Origin: Paenibacillus campinasensis
Lineage (GTDB): Bacteria > Bacillota > Bacilli > Paenibacillales > Paenibacillaceae
Length of the DNA stretch: 64,000 nucleotides
Assembly (NCBI RefSeq): GCF_002272015.1
Contig: NZ_NPBY01000032.1
Coordinates: 1 to 64,000, forward strand
Direction of reading: 5' to 3'
Numbering within the stretch: the first letter of the stretch is position 1; every line of letters starts with the position of its first letter. Positions 54,838-63,588 of this stretch are shown here, piece after piece. Position numbers and translations under genes: made by a program. The notes under the pieces were generated by a model. The model was not told where the DNA came from, made no database searches, and saw only the letters and a program-made list of their open reading frames with translations.

Positions 54838-55811
54838 GGCAGTTCCTCCGCCTTCACCATCCGGATGTTCGTATAATAGCCGCTCATGTCCAGCGGCCCG
54901 GCCTCACTCTTCAGCCATTTCACCATCAAATCCACGCTGATTCTCCCCATCTCTTCCGGAGACTGGAGGATCATGCCCTCCAGCTTGCCTGCCTTGAGCA
55001 GCTCCATCGTCTCGGGGCTGTCATCAAAAGAGTAGATGCGAAACGGACTTTGCTGATAGCGCTTTCCAATCTCCCGGACAAGCGTCTCGGTAATGTTGGA
55101 ATTTACGGCAATTAGCGCATCCGCTTCAGGGTAGCGATTCATGACATCCCTCGCGGCGCTGACGACTCTTTCCCGCTCGTCGGGCGCTTCGGCAAACACA
55201 GTGTGAATATCCGGATAATGCTGCAATATGTCGTGAATGCCCGCAAGACGCAGATCCTGATCGTACCGCTGCCGGCTGCCGCCGATCAGAATGACCGTGC
55301 CAGCCTGTCCCATATCCGAGAGCAGTTCCCTGGCAACCAATCTTCCCGCTTCCTTATGATCGGAGCCGACATAGGTTCTTCTCAGGCTGTCCTGCATCGG
55401 CACATCGCTTGCCACCGTGATGACCGGGATGCCATGCCGTCCGGCCTGGATCTTCGTCAGCTCGTTGAATTCCTCGGTATCCAGCCCTTGCACGATAATG
55501 CCGTCCACCTTCGAGGCAATCGCAATCTCCATCTTCTTCAGAAAATCATCCTCATTGCTGCCGTAGCTCCCCCAAATCTGGAGGCTGATCCCCTGCTTCT
55601 CCGCTTCTGCAAGCGCGGAATCACCGACCAGATCCCAGAATGGCGTATCCATCTCCTGTGTAATAAGCACAAGCCGGTACGGTACCTCCTGCTCCTGCAA
55701 TGCCGCCGGCATCGGACTTCCGGCACGGTACAGCTTCACGATTGACGCAGAAGTAAAGTAACATAGCATCAGCGTCATCGCAATGATGGTTATGATGGCC
55801 GTTTTGCGCAA
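54834..55811 (-). CDS. Membrane-anchored sugar-binding sensor protein (XylFII-like)
   Basis: The protein is about 325 residues. An N-terminal membrane span (KTAIITIIAMTLMLCYFT) is followed by a type I periplasmic-binding domain: YRLVLITQEMDTPFWDLVGDSALAEA, DGIIVQGLDTEEFNEL, VITVASDVPMQDSLRRTYVGSDHKEAG, then ALIAVNSNITETLV. Without a lipobox it stays anchored by the span and can contact the kinase sensor domain. The start is uncertain: an ATG at 55856 has no Shine-Dalgarno site, whereas a TTG at 55811 follows GGGGGG by 10 bases and leads straight into the membrane span. It is the first gene of the sensor operon. Confidence 0.87.
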   Translation of the reverse strand: MRKTAIITIIAMTLMLCYFTSASIVKLYRAGSPMPAALQEQEVPYRLVLITQEMDTPFWDLVGDSALAEAEKQGISLQIWGSYGSNEDDFLKKMEIAIASKVDGIIVQGLDTEEFNELTKIQAGRHGIPVITVASDVPMQDSLRRTYVGSDHKEAGRLVARELLSDMGQAGTVILIGGSRQRYDQDLRLAGIHDILQHYPDIHTVFAEAPDERERVVSAARDVMNRYPEADALIAVNSNITETLVREIGKRYQQSPFRIYSFDDSPETMELLKAGKLEGMILQSPEEMGRISVDLMVKWLKSEAGPLDMSGYYTNIRMVKAEELP

Positions 55812-55946
55812 TTGATGTTGGCCCCCCAAAATGTTCATTTTCAGATCAATATGCATTTTTTTACAAGTATAATATTAAATCCCGGATTAATAAAGACAGC
55901 CTGTTCTGTCAGATAAGTTGTTCGGTTCCCCTTCTGGCGGCTGGAT

Positions 55947-56768
55947 TCACCCTTGCTGCTGCGCAGACTTCATCTGTTTGTATGTTCTCGGGCTGACCCC
56001 CATCTGCTTGCGAAATAATGCGGCAAAATGATTGTAGCTGTTGAACCCGACATCCTGAGCGGCCTCCGTCGCTGTCCGGTCCATATGCTCCATGAAGCGG
56101 GCAGCCTGCTGGATGCGCAGCCGGTTCGCATGCTCCACAATCCCCTCACCTACCTGTTCCTTGAACAGATGGGCCAGCCGCGATACGGACAGCCCTGCTG
56201 CCTTCGCCAGATGATCCACCCGGATCTCCTGCTTCGATTGCGACAACATTCCAAGCACGAGCGTGATTCGAGGGTCGCGCTTGCTCGAAAGCTGCCGGGC
56301 CAGCAAGAGCAATAACTCCCGGATGGAATTCTCGCTCAGCGCATGCCAGTAATCCGAACGTTCGCCCGCATGGTAGAAAATATGATGAAACGCGGCGAGC
56401 ACCCGCTCCCTTCCATACCCCTCGGGGATGCTTGCGCTCAGCAGCTCTTCCTGGGGAAGGTAGCTGATTTCGGGTAGTTTAGGGAAATGCACCCACAGAA
56501 ACGACCAGCCCTGCTCTCCGTCCATCGTCCCGTATTGATGGGGAACGTCTTCCCGCAGCAATATCAGCTCATGGGCCTCCGCAACCCGCGTGCCGGCTGG
56601 CGTCTTGAAGTATCCTCTCCCCTGCAATGTATAAGCAAGCAGCAAATCCCCCCTGCCCTGCGGCCGGATCACCCCATAGGAAGAGTCAGCGCTGATATGT
56701 CCGCTAATAATGTCTCGGTAATCGGCAGCCTCATATAGATCCACCGGCAGTTTCGCATCCATCTCCAA
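55947..56768 (-). CDS. AraC-family regulator, divergent from PhyH gene
   Basis: The 273-residue protein has a cupin-like AraC sensing domain (about 1-150; LLAYTLQGRGYFKTPAGTRVAEAHELILLREDVPHQYG) and a C-terminal double helix-turn-helix (VDHLAKAAGLSVSRLAHLFKEQVG, AAQDVGFNSYNHFAALFRKQMGVSPRTYK). It is divergently arranged with the PhyH-family dioxygenase gene, a common Paenibacillus pairing, and probably controls it. The ligand is unknown. Confidence 0.88.
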   Translation of the reverse strand: MEMDAKLPVDLYEAADYRDIISGHISADSSYGVIRPQGRGDLLLAYTLQGRGYFKTPAGTRVAEAHELILLREDVPHQYGTMDGEQGWSFLWVHFPKLPEISYLPQEELLSASIPEGYGRERVLAAFHHIFYHAGERSDYWHALSENSIRELLLLLARQLSSKRDPRITLVLGMLSQSKQEIRVDHLAKAAGLSVSRLAHLFKEQVGEGIVEHANRLRIQQAARFMEHMDRTATEAAQDVGFNSYNHFAALFRKQMGVSPRTYKQMKSAQQQG

Positions 56769-56909
56769 GCCTCCTGTTCAGTTGAAAATAGCAGAATCCA
56801 TGTCGTTTTCAGCAGGAATGTGACTTCTCATTTATTATGAATCCCGGTAAGCTGTTGTCAACCCGAATATCCATTGGGCAACATTCTAATGTTAAGGGAG
56901 CTGATCAAG

Positions 56910-57725
56910 ATGAAATCCACACCGGAGCTGAAGCGACTGACGAAGGAGCAGCTGGAGCATTTCCTGACCGAGGGGTATGTCATTGTGAAGGGCTTGATGA
57001 CCGAAGCGGAGCTTCAAGAAATCGACGCTGCTTTTGAAGCGATCAGCCATCAGACGATTCCCGGACATTTCGAGCCTGATCGGTCCGCTGCTGTGGAGGA
57101 TCCGCTGAAGCGCTATCCCCGGGTGATGCATCCGCATCGTTTCAACGACACCGCCAAGCGGTTCATGCTTCATACGCCGATCATGGCGGTGTTGGAGGAT
57201 CTGTACGGCGAGGAGGCGCTGGCCGCCCAAAGCATGTTCTATTACAAGCCGCCGGGGGCGCGGGGGCAAGCCCTGCATCAGGACAATTTCTATCTACAGG
57301 TAGAGCCTGGCAACTGCATTGCCGCCTGGACCGCTATTGATCCTGCGACGCAGGAGAACGGCGGATTGCTGGTCGTCCCGAAAACGAGTGCGCACGATAT
57401 CGAGTGCCCGGAGCTGGCGGATGCAAGTGAGTCGTTCACGACTCATTACGTCAAGCCGCCCAAGGATTCAAGCCCGATACCCGCAATCATGGATCGCGGA
57501 GATGTCCTGTTCTTCAACGGGAACCTTATCCACGGCTCGTACCGGAATAAGACAAAGGACCAGTTTCGCCGCGCCTTCATCTGCCATTACGCCAATGCTT
57601 CGGCCATGCGCATTAACGCCCACTATCGTCCGCTGTTCCGTGCTGACGGCACCGCAGTCGATCTTGAGGTCAATCCGGACGGCGGGCCGTGCGGGGTAGA
57701 ATTCCAGCAGGTCTACCCTCATTAA
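56910..57725 (+). CDS. Phytanoyl-CoA dioxygenase (PhyH) family protein
   Basis: This 271-residue Fe(II)/2-oxoglutarate-dependent oxygenase has the first two iron ligands in ALHQDNFYL (H-x-D) and the distal His in NGNLIHGSYRNKT, followed by the 2-oxoglutarate-binding Arg in FRRAFICHY. The N-terminal FLTEGYVIVKGLMTEAELQEID is the family signature. PhyH-like enzymes hydroxylate diverse small molecules, so the substrate cannot be named. Upstream in-frame ATGs at 56874 and 56889 exist. 56910 is preferred because AAGGGAG lies before it, although its spacing is long. Confidence 0.87.
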   Translation: MKSTPELKRLTKEQLEHFLTEGYVIVKGLMTEAELQEIDAAFEAISHQTIPGHFEPDRSAAVEDPLKRYPRVMHPHRFNDTAKRFMLHTPIMAVLEDLYGEEALAAQSMFYYKPPGARGQALHQDNFYLQVEPGNCIAAWTAIDPATQENGGLLVVPKTSAHDIECPELADASESFTTHYVKPPKDSSPIPAIMDRGDVLFFNGNLIHGSYRNKTKDQFRRAFICHYANASAMRINAHYRPLFRADGTAVDLEVNPDGGPCGVEFQQVYPH

Positions 57726-57746
57726 ACGGTGAGAGGCAAGTGCGAA

Positions 57747-57810
57747 AGATGCCAAGGCCAGCCATAGGTCCCGGTCTACCTCAGGATCGCAGTCTGGCCA
57801 ATTGGCATCT
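57747..57810. terminator. Long hairpin after the PhyH gene
   Basis: Outer arms AGATGCCAA and TTGGCATCT and inner arms GGCCAG and CTGGCC flank a 32-base apical region, 21 bp after the stop. It has no T run, so it may be a transcript-stabilising hairpin instead of a terminator. Confidence 0.45.
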
Positions 57811-57857
57811 CTGTTTATGTATATGTATACCGGAAAACCGGCTTAATTCAAACTTAA

Positions 57858-57911
57858 TCGATCGGTTTTGTAAAATTAATATTGACGACTGCACCGACCG
57901 GACCGTATAGT
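57858..57911 (+). promoter_or_regulatory. tetR promoter with candidate operator half-sites
   Basis: TTGACG (57882-57887), an 18-base spacer and TATAGT (57906-57911) form a promoter 18 bp upstream of the tetR start. TCGATCGGT (57858-57866) and ACCGACCGGA (57893-57902) are inverted relatives flanking the -35, a layout suited to autorepression. Confidence 0.5.
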
Positions 57912-57929
57912 AAAGCTGGAGGTGGTGCC

Positions 57930-58463
57930 ATGAATCGAAATTCGAGGCGAGACGCGATACTGAAAGTGGCCTGCAGACTGGTCCGAACGATGGGCGCCTC
58001 TCACCTAACACTTGATGCTGTGGCCAGAGAAGCTGGCATCAGCAAAGGCGGGCTGCTCTACCATTACCCGACCAAGGACGCGTTGATCCAGGCCGCGCTG
58101 AACGATTTTTTGGACCGATTCGATTCGGAGACCGATGCCGAAGCTTCAAGCGGCGAAGCCCCCATGGGCTGGGCGCAAGCTTATCTGATTCAGACCTTCG
58201 AGATCAGCAAGGAGGATCTGGAGATGAGTTTTGGCATACTGGCTGCCGCAGCCAGCAACCCTGACCTGCTTGAACCGATGCGCCAGCGCTACCTCAAGTG
58301 GCAGAGCCGCATGACCACCGAATGCAGCGATCAAGTGGAAGCTACGGTAGCGAGACTCGCGGCGGACGGCCTGTTCTTCTGCGAGCTGTTCGGCTTTGCT
58401 CCGCTCGAAGACCAGCTCCGGGCTGACGTCCTTTCGAATCTGTTAATCCGGGTGGATAAGTAA
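57930..58463 (+). CDS. TetR-family transcriptional regulator
   Basis: The 177-residue protein has an N-terminal TetR helix-turn-helix (about residues 5-55; RRDAILKVACRLVRTMGASHLTLDAVAREAGISKGGLLYHYPTKDALIQAAL) and a C-terminal ligand domain of the TetR_C_6-like type (AAASNPDLLEPMRQRYLKW). GGAGGT lies 7 bp before the chosen ATG, which removes 16 upstream codons of the open frame. It precedes the sulfonate operon on the same strand but is separated by about 280 bp and a possible terminator, so its target is not certain. Confidence 0.87.
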   Translation: MNRNSRRDAILKVACRLVRTMGASHLTLDAVAREAGISKGGLLYHYPTKDALIQAALNDFLDRFDSETDAEASSGEAPMGWAQAYLIQTFEISKEDLEMSFGILAAAASNPDLLEPMRQRYLKWQSRMTTECSDQVEATVARLAADGLFFCELFGFAPLEDQLRADVLSNLLIRVDK

Positions 58464-58602
58464 CCGCCACCTGCATGACAAGTAATGAACATTGGTGCAG
58501 CATAACAGCACCCCCAACAATTACAGGAACGGATCCTTTCATCGTTCCCCTCAACCTGACGACAGGAGAGACAATCGGAAGCTATTGGCTGATGTATAAG
58601 CC

Positions 58603-58630
58603 GAGCTGCGATCGGAAGCTCTCTTTTTTT
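58603..58630 (+). terminator. Possible terminator after tetR
   Basis: GAGCT and AGCTC (loop of nine) are followed directly by TCTTTTTTT. The stem is short, so confidence is modest. Confidence 0.4.
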
Positions 58631-58740
58631 GTTGTCTTCTCCCGGAGTGTCCCTTCACTCGTCAGCTCTGACATTGCTACCACTCGCCTCTTCATCAGCC
58701 TGTTCGTTTCCTTATTTATGAAACATGAAAAAAGAAGGAT

Positions 58741-59568
58741 GTGAAGTGTGTATCGATGCCGCACCCTAACGCCCAACCCGCCGAACCGGTCCGCACGGAT
58801 CTGAGAAACGGGTTGTACCTCATCGTCTCTGCCGTTTCCGTCGGTCTCGCTTTGCTCATCTGGTGGATGGCGAGCCGCAACGAGTGGGTCAATCCGCTGT
58901 TCCTCCCTTCACCGCCGGACGTCTGGTCAGCCTTTATGACGATCGCCACGGAAGGCTATAAAGGAACCAGCCTGTTAGCGCATATCGGAGCAAGCATGCA
59001 GCGCATTGCCGTCGCCCTGATCCTGGTGCTGCTGACCGCCGTTCCGCTCGGCATCCTCTGCGGCAGAATTCGGCTGCTGCGGGCAATATTCGATCCGTTC
59101 ATCGAGTTCTACCGGCCCCTGCCGCCGCTGGCTTATTATTCGTTGCTCGTGCTGTGGTTCGGGATCGAGGATACGTCCAAAATCGTGCTGCTGTACCTCG
59201 GCGGGTTCGCCCCGATGTTCATTGCGGCCGTCTATAGCGCGCGCCGGATTCCGCCGGATCGGATCCAGGGTGCAAGGTCTCTCGGAGCCAGCCGGTGGAG
59301 GCTGTATCTGTACGTTATTCTCCCCTCCTGCCTGCCGGATTTGTTAACCGGACTTCGCACCGCGGTAGGCGTTACATACGCCACACTGGTCGCCGCTGAG
59401 ATGATTGCCGCCGTCTCCGGGATCGGCTGGATGGTGCTGGATGCAAGCAAATATTTGCGCAGCGACATCATTTATGCCGCCATTATCATCATGGGGATCA
59501 TCGCTATCCTGATTGATGCGGGCATCCGCAATCTCATTCAGCGCGTGTCACCGTGGGCGGAACATTAA
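58741..59568 (+). CDS. ssuC: Sulfonate-type ABC transporter permease
   Basis: The 275-residue permease of the SsuC/TauC/NrtB family has about six spans, LFLPSPPDVWSAFMTIATEG near the N-terminus, the EAA-like loop RIPPDRIQGARSLGASRWRLYLYVILPSCLPDLLTGLRTAVGVTYATLVAAEMI, and a family-typical C-terminus. It starts with GTG just after AAGAAGG. An ATG at 58756 is the alternative. It is the first gene of the plus-strand ssuC-ssuA-ssuB-ssuD order, here naming genes by family. Confidence 0.87.
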   Translation: MKCVSMPHPNAQPAEPVRTDLRNGLYLIVSAVSVGLALLIWWMASRNEWVNPLFLPSPPDVWSAFMTIATEGYKGTSLLAHIGASMQRIAVALILVLLTAVPLGILCGRIRLLRAIFDPFIEFYRPLPPLAYYSLLVLWFGIEDTSKIVLLYLGGFAPMFIAAVYSARRIPPDRIQGARSLGASRWRLYLYVILPSCLPDLLTGLRTAVGVTYATLVAAEMIAAVSGIGWMVLDASKYLRSDIIYAAIIIMGIIAILIDAGIRNLIQRVSPWAEH

Positions 59569-59598
59569 CCACTTAGGAAAAGAGGAGCTGATTCCATC

Positions 59599-60663
59599 AT
59601 GCGTTATGATCGCATATCCGTGCTACGTCCCATTCTCTCACTCACCATCGCAGCGTTCATGCTGCTGGCAGCCGGCTGCGGCAGCTCGTCCGGCACGCCG
59701 TCCGCATCCGAGGAAAGAGATGCCGATGCGCTGCCGAAGGAAATCCGCATCGGCTACCAGGTATCGCCTAACGGAGAACTGGTAGCCAAAGCGCTCGGAC
59801 TGGCCGAGAAGAAAATGCCGGATGTCAACATCTCCTGGATCCCGTTCGAATCCGGCCGCGATGTGAATACGGCCATGGCCAGCGGCAGCATCGACTTCGG
59901 GCTCGTCGGGACCCCTCCCGGCGCTTCGGGCATCGCGCAGGGGCTGCCGAACAAAGTGTATTACATTCACGATGTGATCGGGGACAGCGAAGCGCTCGTC
60001 GTGCAGAGCGGCTCCGGTATTCACTCCCTTGAGGATATCAGAGGCAAGACGATTGCGACTACGTTCGGATCCACCTCGCATTTCAGCCTGCTCTCGGCCA
60101 TCAAGCAAGCGGGCATCGATCCGGCGGACATCAGGATCATTGATATGCAAGCGCCCGATCTGCTTGCAGCCTGGCAGCGCGGCGACATCGACGGCGCCTA
60201 TACGTGGCAGCCTGTACAATCCAAGCTGCTTGCCGAGCATGGAAGCATCGTCATTTCCTCGAAGGAGGTTGCCGAGGGCGGCGCGCTCACCGGCGAATTC
60301 GGCGTCGTCCATAACAGCTTTGCCGCCAGCTATCCGGCCGCTGTCAAGCTGTATATCGAAGTGCTTGATGAAGGGACGGCGTATTACCGGGAACATCCGC
60401 AGGAGGCGGCAGAGGCGCTATCCCGGGAGCTGGGACTGTCGGTTGAGGAAACGCTGAAAGCGATGAGCGAAATTACAGTGCTGGGTGCCTCGGAGCAGAC
60501 AGACCCCCGCTATCTCGGCACACCTGAAGAGCCCGGTCAATTCGCCGTGCTGCTGAAGCAGACCGCGGATTTCCTGGTTGAGCAGCAGTCGATCAAGAGT
60601 GCGCCGGAACTGAGCGTGTTCCAGGAAGCGCTGCTGAACGAGCTGTATGTGGAAGCACCGTAA
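59599..60663 (+). CDS. ssuA: Sulfonate-type ABC transporter substrate-binding lipoprotein
   Basis: The 354-residue lipoprotein has a lipobox AAGC (Cys near residue 27), then a class II SsuA/TauA-type domain: [64 protein letters not shown]. The SGSIDFG motif and the [17 protein letters not shown] helix are typical for sulfonate-binding proteins. The precise ligand (taurine or another alkanesulfonate) is open. Confidence 0.88.
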   Translation: MRYDRISVLRPILSLTIAAFMLLAAGCGSSSGTPSASEERDADALPKEIRIGYQVSPNGELVAKALGLAEKKMPDVNISWIPFESGRDVNTAMASGSIDFGLVGTPPGASGIAQGLPNKVYYIHDVIGDSEALVVQSGSGIHSLEDIRGKTIATTFGSTSHFSLLSAIKQAGIDPADIRIIDMQAPDLLAAWQRGDIDGAYTWQPVQSKLLAEHGSIVISSKEVAEGGALTGEFGVVHNSFAASYPAAVKLYIEVLDEGTAYYREHPQEAAEALSRELGLSVEETLKAMSEITVLGASEQTDPRYLGTPEEPGQFAVLLKQTADFLVEQQSIKSAPELSVFQEALLNELYVEAP

Positions 60664-60700
60664 TCATTCGCTAAACTTCAAGGGAAAGGCGGACCGAATC

Positions 60701-61579
60701 ATGACCGCAACTTCATTATCCACCACAACACGCGATGAGCACGGGGCACGTCAGAATGAGCATGCCTCCTCTTGTCCGGGGCCGGATACCGGCTCAGCAG
60801 CAGGCATTCAATTAACCGATATTTCCTTAAGCTACCGTCAAGGCAGCCAAGCTGTGCATGTCTTGGACCGGATTGGACTCTCGCTTGCGCCGGACGAGTT
60901 CGTATGTTTGCTCGGGCCTTCCGGCTGCGGTAAATCAACGCTGCTCAGCATCATCGCCGGGTATGTCCAGCCCTCCGGCGGGTCAGTCCGGATTGACGGG
61001 AAACACCATACGAAGCCGACACCTCAGGTGGGCGTTGTGTTCCAGCATGCCAATCTGTTCCCCTGGCTGTCGGTCGCCGGCAATGTCGAGTTCGGCCTGC
61101 GCATGGCCGGTATTGGACGCAAGGAGCGCCGGCGCATCGCCTCGTTCTACATCGGGCTGGTGGGGCTTGAGGCTTCTGCCGCTCGCCTACCCCATCAGCT
61201 GTCAGGCGGGATGAAGCAAAGAGCTGCGCTCGCCAGAACGCTGGCGACAGAGCCGCGCATCGTCTTGATGGATGAGCCGTTCAGCGCACTGGACGCCCTG
61301 ACGCGGGAATCCATGCAGCTGCATGTGCGGCGGATCTGGCAGCAAACACGCCGCTGCTTCTTCCTCATCACCCATGATGTGGATGAAGCGCTGCTGCTGG
61401 GGCGGCGCATTATCGTGATGCACCCGAATCCCGGCACCATCGTGCAGGATATCCGCAACCCGCTGTTTCAGGACACGGATGCGCCTTCCTTTTCCATATT
61501 GCGCGCCAGCAAGGACTTTGCCGATTTGCGGCAGCACCTCGTTTCTATGATTGCCGGCAGCGGCAGCAACAGCCGCTGA
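60701..61579 (+). CDS. ssuB: Sulfonate-type ABC transporter ATPase
   Basis: The 292-residue protein has a Ser/Thr-rich N-terminal extension of about 35 residues before [13 protein letters not shown]. Walker A is GPSGCGKST, the signature [15 protein letters not shown] and Walker [13 protein letters not shown], with the switch His in [14 protein letters not shown]. It belongs to the SsuB/TauB family. The open frame reaches back into ssuA (60647), but the ATG at 60701 with a GGGAAAGGCGG upstream region is more plausible. Confidence 0.88.
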   Translation: MTATSLSTTTRDEHGARQNEHASSCPGPDTGSAAGIQLTDISLSYRQGSQAVHVLDRIGLSLAPDEFVCLLGPSGCGKSTLLSIIAGYVQPSGGSVRIDGKHHTKPTPQVGVVFQHANLFPWLSVAGNVEFGLRMAGIGRKERRRIASFYIGLVGLEASAARLPHQLSGGMKQRAALARTLATEPRIVLMDEPFSALDALTRESMQLHVRRIWQQTRRCFFLITHDVDEALLLGRRIIVMHPNPGTIVQDIRNPLFQDTDAPSFSILRASKDFADLRQHLVSMIAGSGSNSR

Positions 61580-61604
61580 AACAGATAAAGGAGTGAACCA
61601 GCCA

Positions 61605-62741
61605 ATGGAAATGTTCTGGTACTTGCCTACGATGGGCGACGGAAGATATCTCGGTACGTCCCACGGAGCGAAAATCACCGATCTGCATTATTTCAGACAG
61701 GTCGCCCAAGCGGTGGACCGGCTCGGCTACACCGGCATGCTGGTGCCAACCGGTCATGCGTGCGAGGATGGATGGGTTGTCGCCTCCTCGCTCATTACAG
61801 CAACCGAGCGGCTGAAATTTCTCGTTGCCGTCCGTCCAGGCGGCATATCGGTCAGCATTGCGGCCCGGATGGCCGCCTCATTCGATCGGCTATCCTCCGG
61901 GCGCCTGCTGATCAATGTCGTGACCGGCGGCGATCCTGTGGAGATGAAGGGTGACGGGATCTTCCTCTCGCATCATGAGCGTTACGAAGCTACCGATGAA
62001 TTCCTCCAAGTATGGCACAAGCTGATGACAGGCGAGCGCGTTACGTTCCACGGAACGTTTATACAGGTGGAAGATGCCAGGCTGCAATATGTCCCGTTTG
62101 ACCGGCAGTCGCCTCCGCTGTTTATCGGCGCTTCCTCCGATGCCGGGCATGAGGTGGCCGCCAAACATATTGACACTTATCTGACCTGGGCTGAAACGCC
62201 CGCGATGGTCGCAGAGAAGATCGCCGATGTCAGAGAACGGGCGCAGCGATACGGCCGCTCGATCAAAATCGGCCTCCGCGTACAAATCATTGTGCGCGAG
62301 ACGGCTGAGGAAGCCTGGGAAGCGGCGCACAAGCTGATCCAATATGTCACCGAAGAGGATGTGCAGGAAGCGCAAGCGCTGCTGAACCGTTTCGATTCGG
62401 TAGGTCAACGCCGGATGAGCCAGCTTGTGCGCGAGCATCGGGACACGCTGGAGATCAGCCCCAATCTGTGGGCAGGCATCGGACAAGTGAGAGGCGGTGT
62501 AGGCACCGCCCTCGTCGGCAGCCCGGATGAAGTGGCACAGCGGCTGCTGGAGTATGCGGCTCTCGGCATCGATACCTTTATTTTGTCCGGCTATCCGCAT
62601 CTGGAGGAGGCTTACCGGATCGCCGAGCTGCTCTTCCCAAGGCTTCCCGTCACTTACTCAAGGCCCCCAGAAGAGCAGCACTGGACTGCTATGGGCGAGC
62701 TGCTCGCCGAGAATCGAAAGCCGAAGCCGAAGGAGGCCTGA
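61605..62741 (+). CDS. ssuD: FMNH2-dependent alkanesulfonate monooxygenase
   Basis: The 378-residue enzyme matches SsuD (381 in E. coli) across its length. MEMFWYLPTMGDGRYLGTSHGAK, ITATERLKFLVAVRPGGISVSIAARMAASFDRLSSGRLLINVVTGGDPVE and VGSPDEVAQRLLEYAALGIDTFILSGYPHLEEAYR are the bacterial-luciferase-fold signature of this family. It converts alkanesulfonates to aldehydes and sulfite for use as a sulfur source. The start follows AAAGGAGTGA, 25 bp after ssuB. The partner flavin reductase SsuE is not encoded in this window. Confidence 0.94.
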   Translation: MEMFWYLPTMGDGRYLGTSHGAKITDLHYFRQVAQAVDRLGYTGMLVPTGHACEDGWVVASSLITATERLKFLVAVRPGGISVSIAARMAASFDRLSSGRLLINVVTGGDPVEMKGDGIFLSHHERYEATDEFLQVWHKLMTGERVTFHGTFIQVEDARLQYVPFDRQSPPLFIGASSDAGHEVAAKHIDTYLTWAETPAMVAEKIADVRERAQRYGRSIKIGLRVQIIVRETAEEAWEAAHKLIQYVTEEDVQEAQALLNRFDSVGQRRMSQLVREHRDTLEISPNLWAGIGQVRGGVGTALVGSPDEVAQRLLEYAALGIDTFILSGYPHLEEAYRIAELLFPRLPVTYSRPPEEQHWTAMGELLAENRKPKPKEA

Positions 62742-62801
62742 CACCGCGCTTCGGGCTCGATCCTGGACGTCATATGAGATGTTCGGCGTGCTCGAATCAG
62801 A

Positions 62802-62873
62802 TTGACAACCGCCCATGCCCGTGTTAGATTCTGAATAAAAGTAAGTACGATGGGATGAATACTTGCTTTTATT
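62802..62873 (+). promoter_or_regulatory. Promoter and palindromic operator of the DUF4395 gene
   Basis: TTGACA (62802-62807), a 17-base spacer and TAGATT (62825-62830) form a near-consensus promoter. Immediately downstream, AATAAAAGTAAGTA (62834-62847) and TACTTGCTTTTATT (62860-62873) form an inverted repeat with one mismatch spanning the expected transcription start. This suggests repressor binding or a 5' hairpin in the mRNA. Confidence 0.6.
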
Positions 62874-62903
62874 TTATAAATATGTAGAAAACGAGGTGAG
62901 CGC

Positions 62904-63329
62904 ATGAAAGAAATACCGCTACCGCTCATTAAAGTAAATCAGGCGGCCATGGTGCTGTTCGTGCTTCTGTCACTTGTTTTCCGTCAGCCTCTGTTCATCT
63001 ATGCCATCTTTCTGATTCAGCTGATCGCGCTGGCAGCCGGAGCGAGAGCAAACCTGCTGTTTCTGGTGGCCAAATGGGTTCTAGGCGCTGACAGACTGCA
63101 AAGATCGGATACGCAAGCTGCAGAGCTGGCCCGATTCAACCAATCGATTGCCGTCATTCTGCTCGGCATTTCTTCAGCTGCTTATTTGCTGGGATGGCAT
63201 ATTGTCGCTATCGCTGCCTCCGTGATGGTAGCTGCTGCAGCAACCGCTGCTGTGCTCGGCTATTGCATCGGCTGCACCATCTATTATCAATATAAGAAAT
63301 GGAAGCTACTGCGCTCCCGGGCCAGCTAG
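62904..63329 (+). CDS. DUF4395 membrane protein
   Basis: The 141-residue protein has four predicted membrane spans and fits DUF4395: IPLPLIKVNQAAMVLFVLLSLV at the N-terminus and the C-terminal GYCIGCTIYYQY with a conserved Cys pair. Its function is unknown. The Cys-x-x-Cys next to the last membrane span suggests redox or metal chemistry, which is inference. AACGAGGTGAGC precedes the ATG. It is monocistronic, with its own regulated-looking promoter. Confidence 0.85.
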   Translation: MKEIPLPLIKVNQAAMVLFVLLSLVFRQPLFIYAIFLIQLIALAAGARANLLFLVAKWVLGADRLQRSDTQAAELARFNQSIAVILLGISSAAYLLGWHIVAIAASVMVAAAATAAVLGYCIGCTIYYQYKKWKLLRSRAS

Positions 63330-63391
63330 AGATTGCGAATGCTGTCATACCCCTGCCACTAGGGAGTCCGGATATCTTCTTTCCGGTGGCC

Positions 63392-63472
63392 GTATATCTC
63401 GGTGTGGCGGTATATCTCGGTGACGGTATATCACAGTGACAGCCATCTAGGTGCCGGCATATCGATGCCGGC
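63392..63472. repeat. Short GTATATC repeats and a GCCGGCAT palindrome
   Basis: GTATATC[T/A]C occurs at 63392, 63410 and 63426 in a roughly 16-18-bp ladder (unit like CGGTATATCTCGGTG). It is followed by an inverted repeat with arms GCCGGCAT and ATGCCGGC around ATCG (63453-63472). Non-coding. No function assigned. Confidence 0.5.
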
Positions 63473-63526
63473 ATCATAGGATCGCTTTCCACCTATTCAT
63501 CACACAATAAGCTATATACACCAGCA

Positions 63527-63551
63527 GGGAAGCCGCATCATGCGGCTTCCC
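63527..63551. terminator. Terminator between DUF4395 gene and FecCD permease
   Basis: GGGAAGCCGCAT and ATGCGGCTTCCC form a perfect stem of up to 12 bp (the innermost pairs forming the loop) between convergent genes. Confidence 0.7.
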
Positions 63552-63588
63552 TGTCATGGTTAACTTGGATATCATCTTCCCCTACTCC

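Noticed and set aside
58464..58740. Possible S-box or other sulfur-responsive riboswitch before the sulfonate operon
   Set aside because: No S-box core motifs could be found. Only a short possible terminator with a T run is visible.
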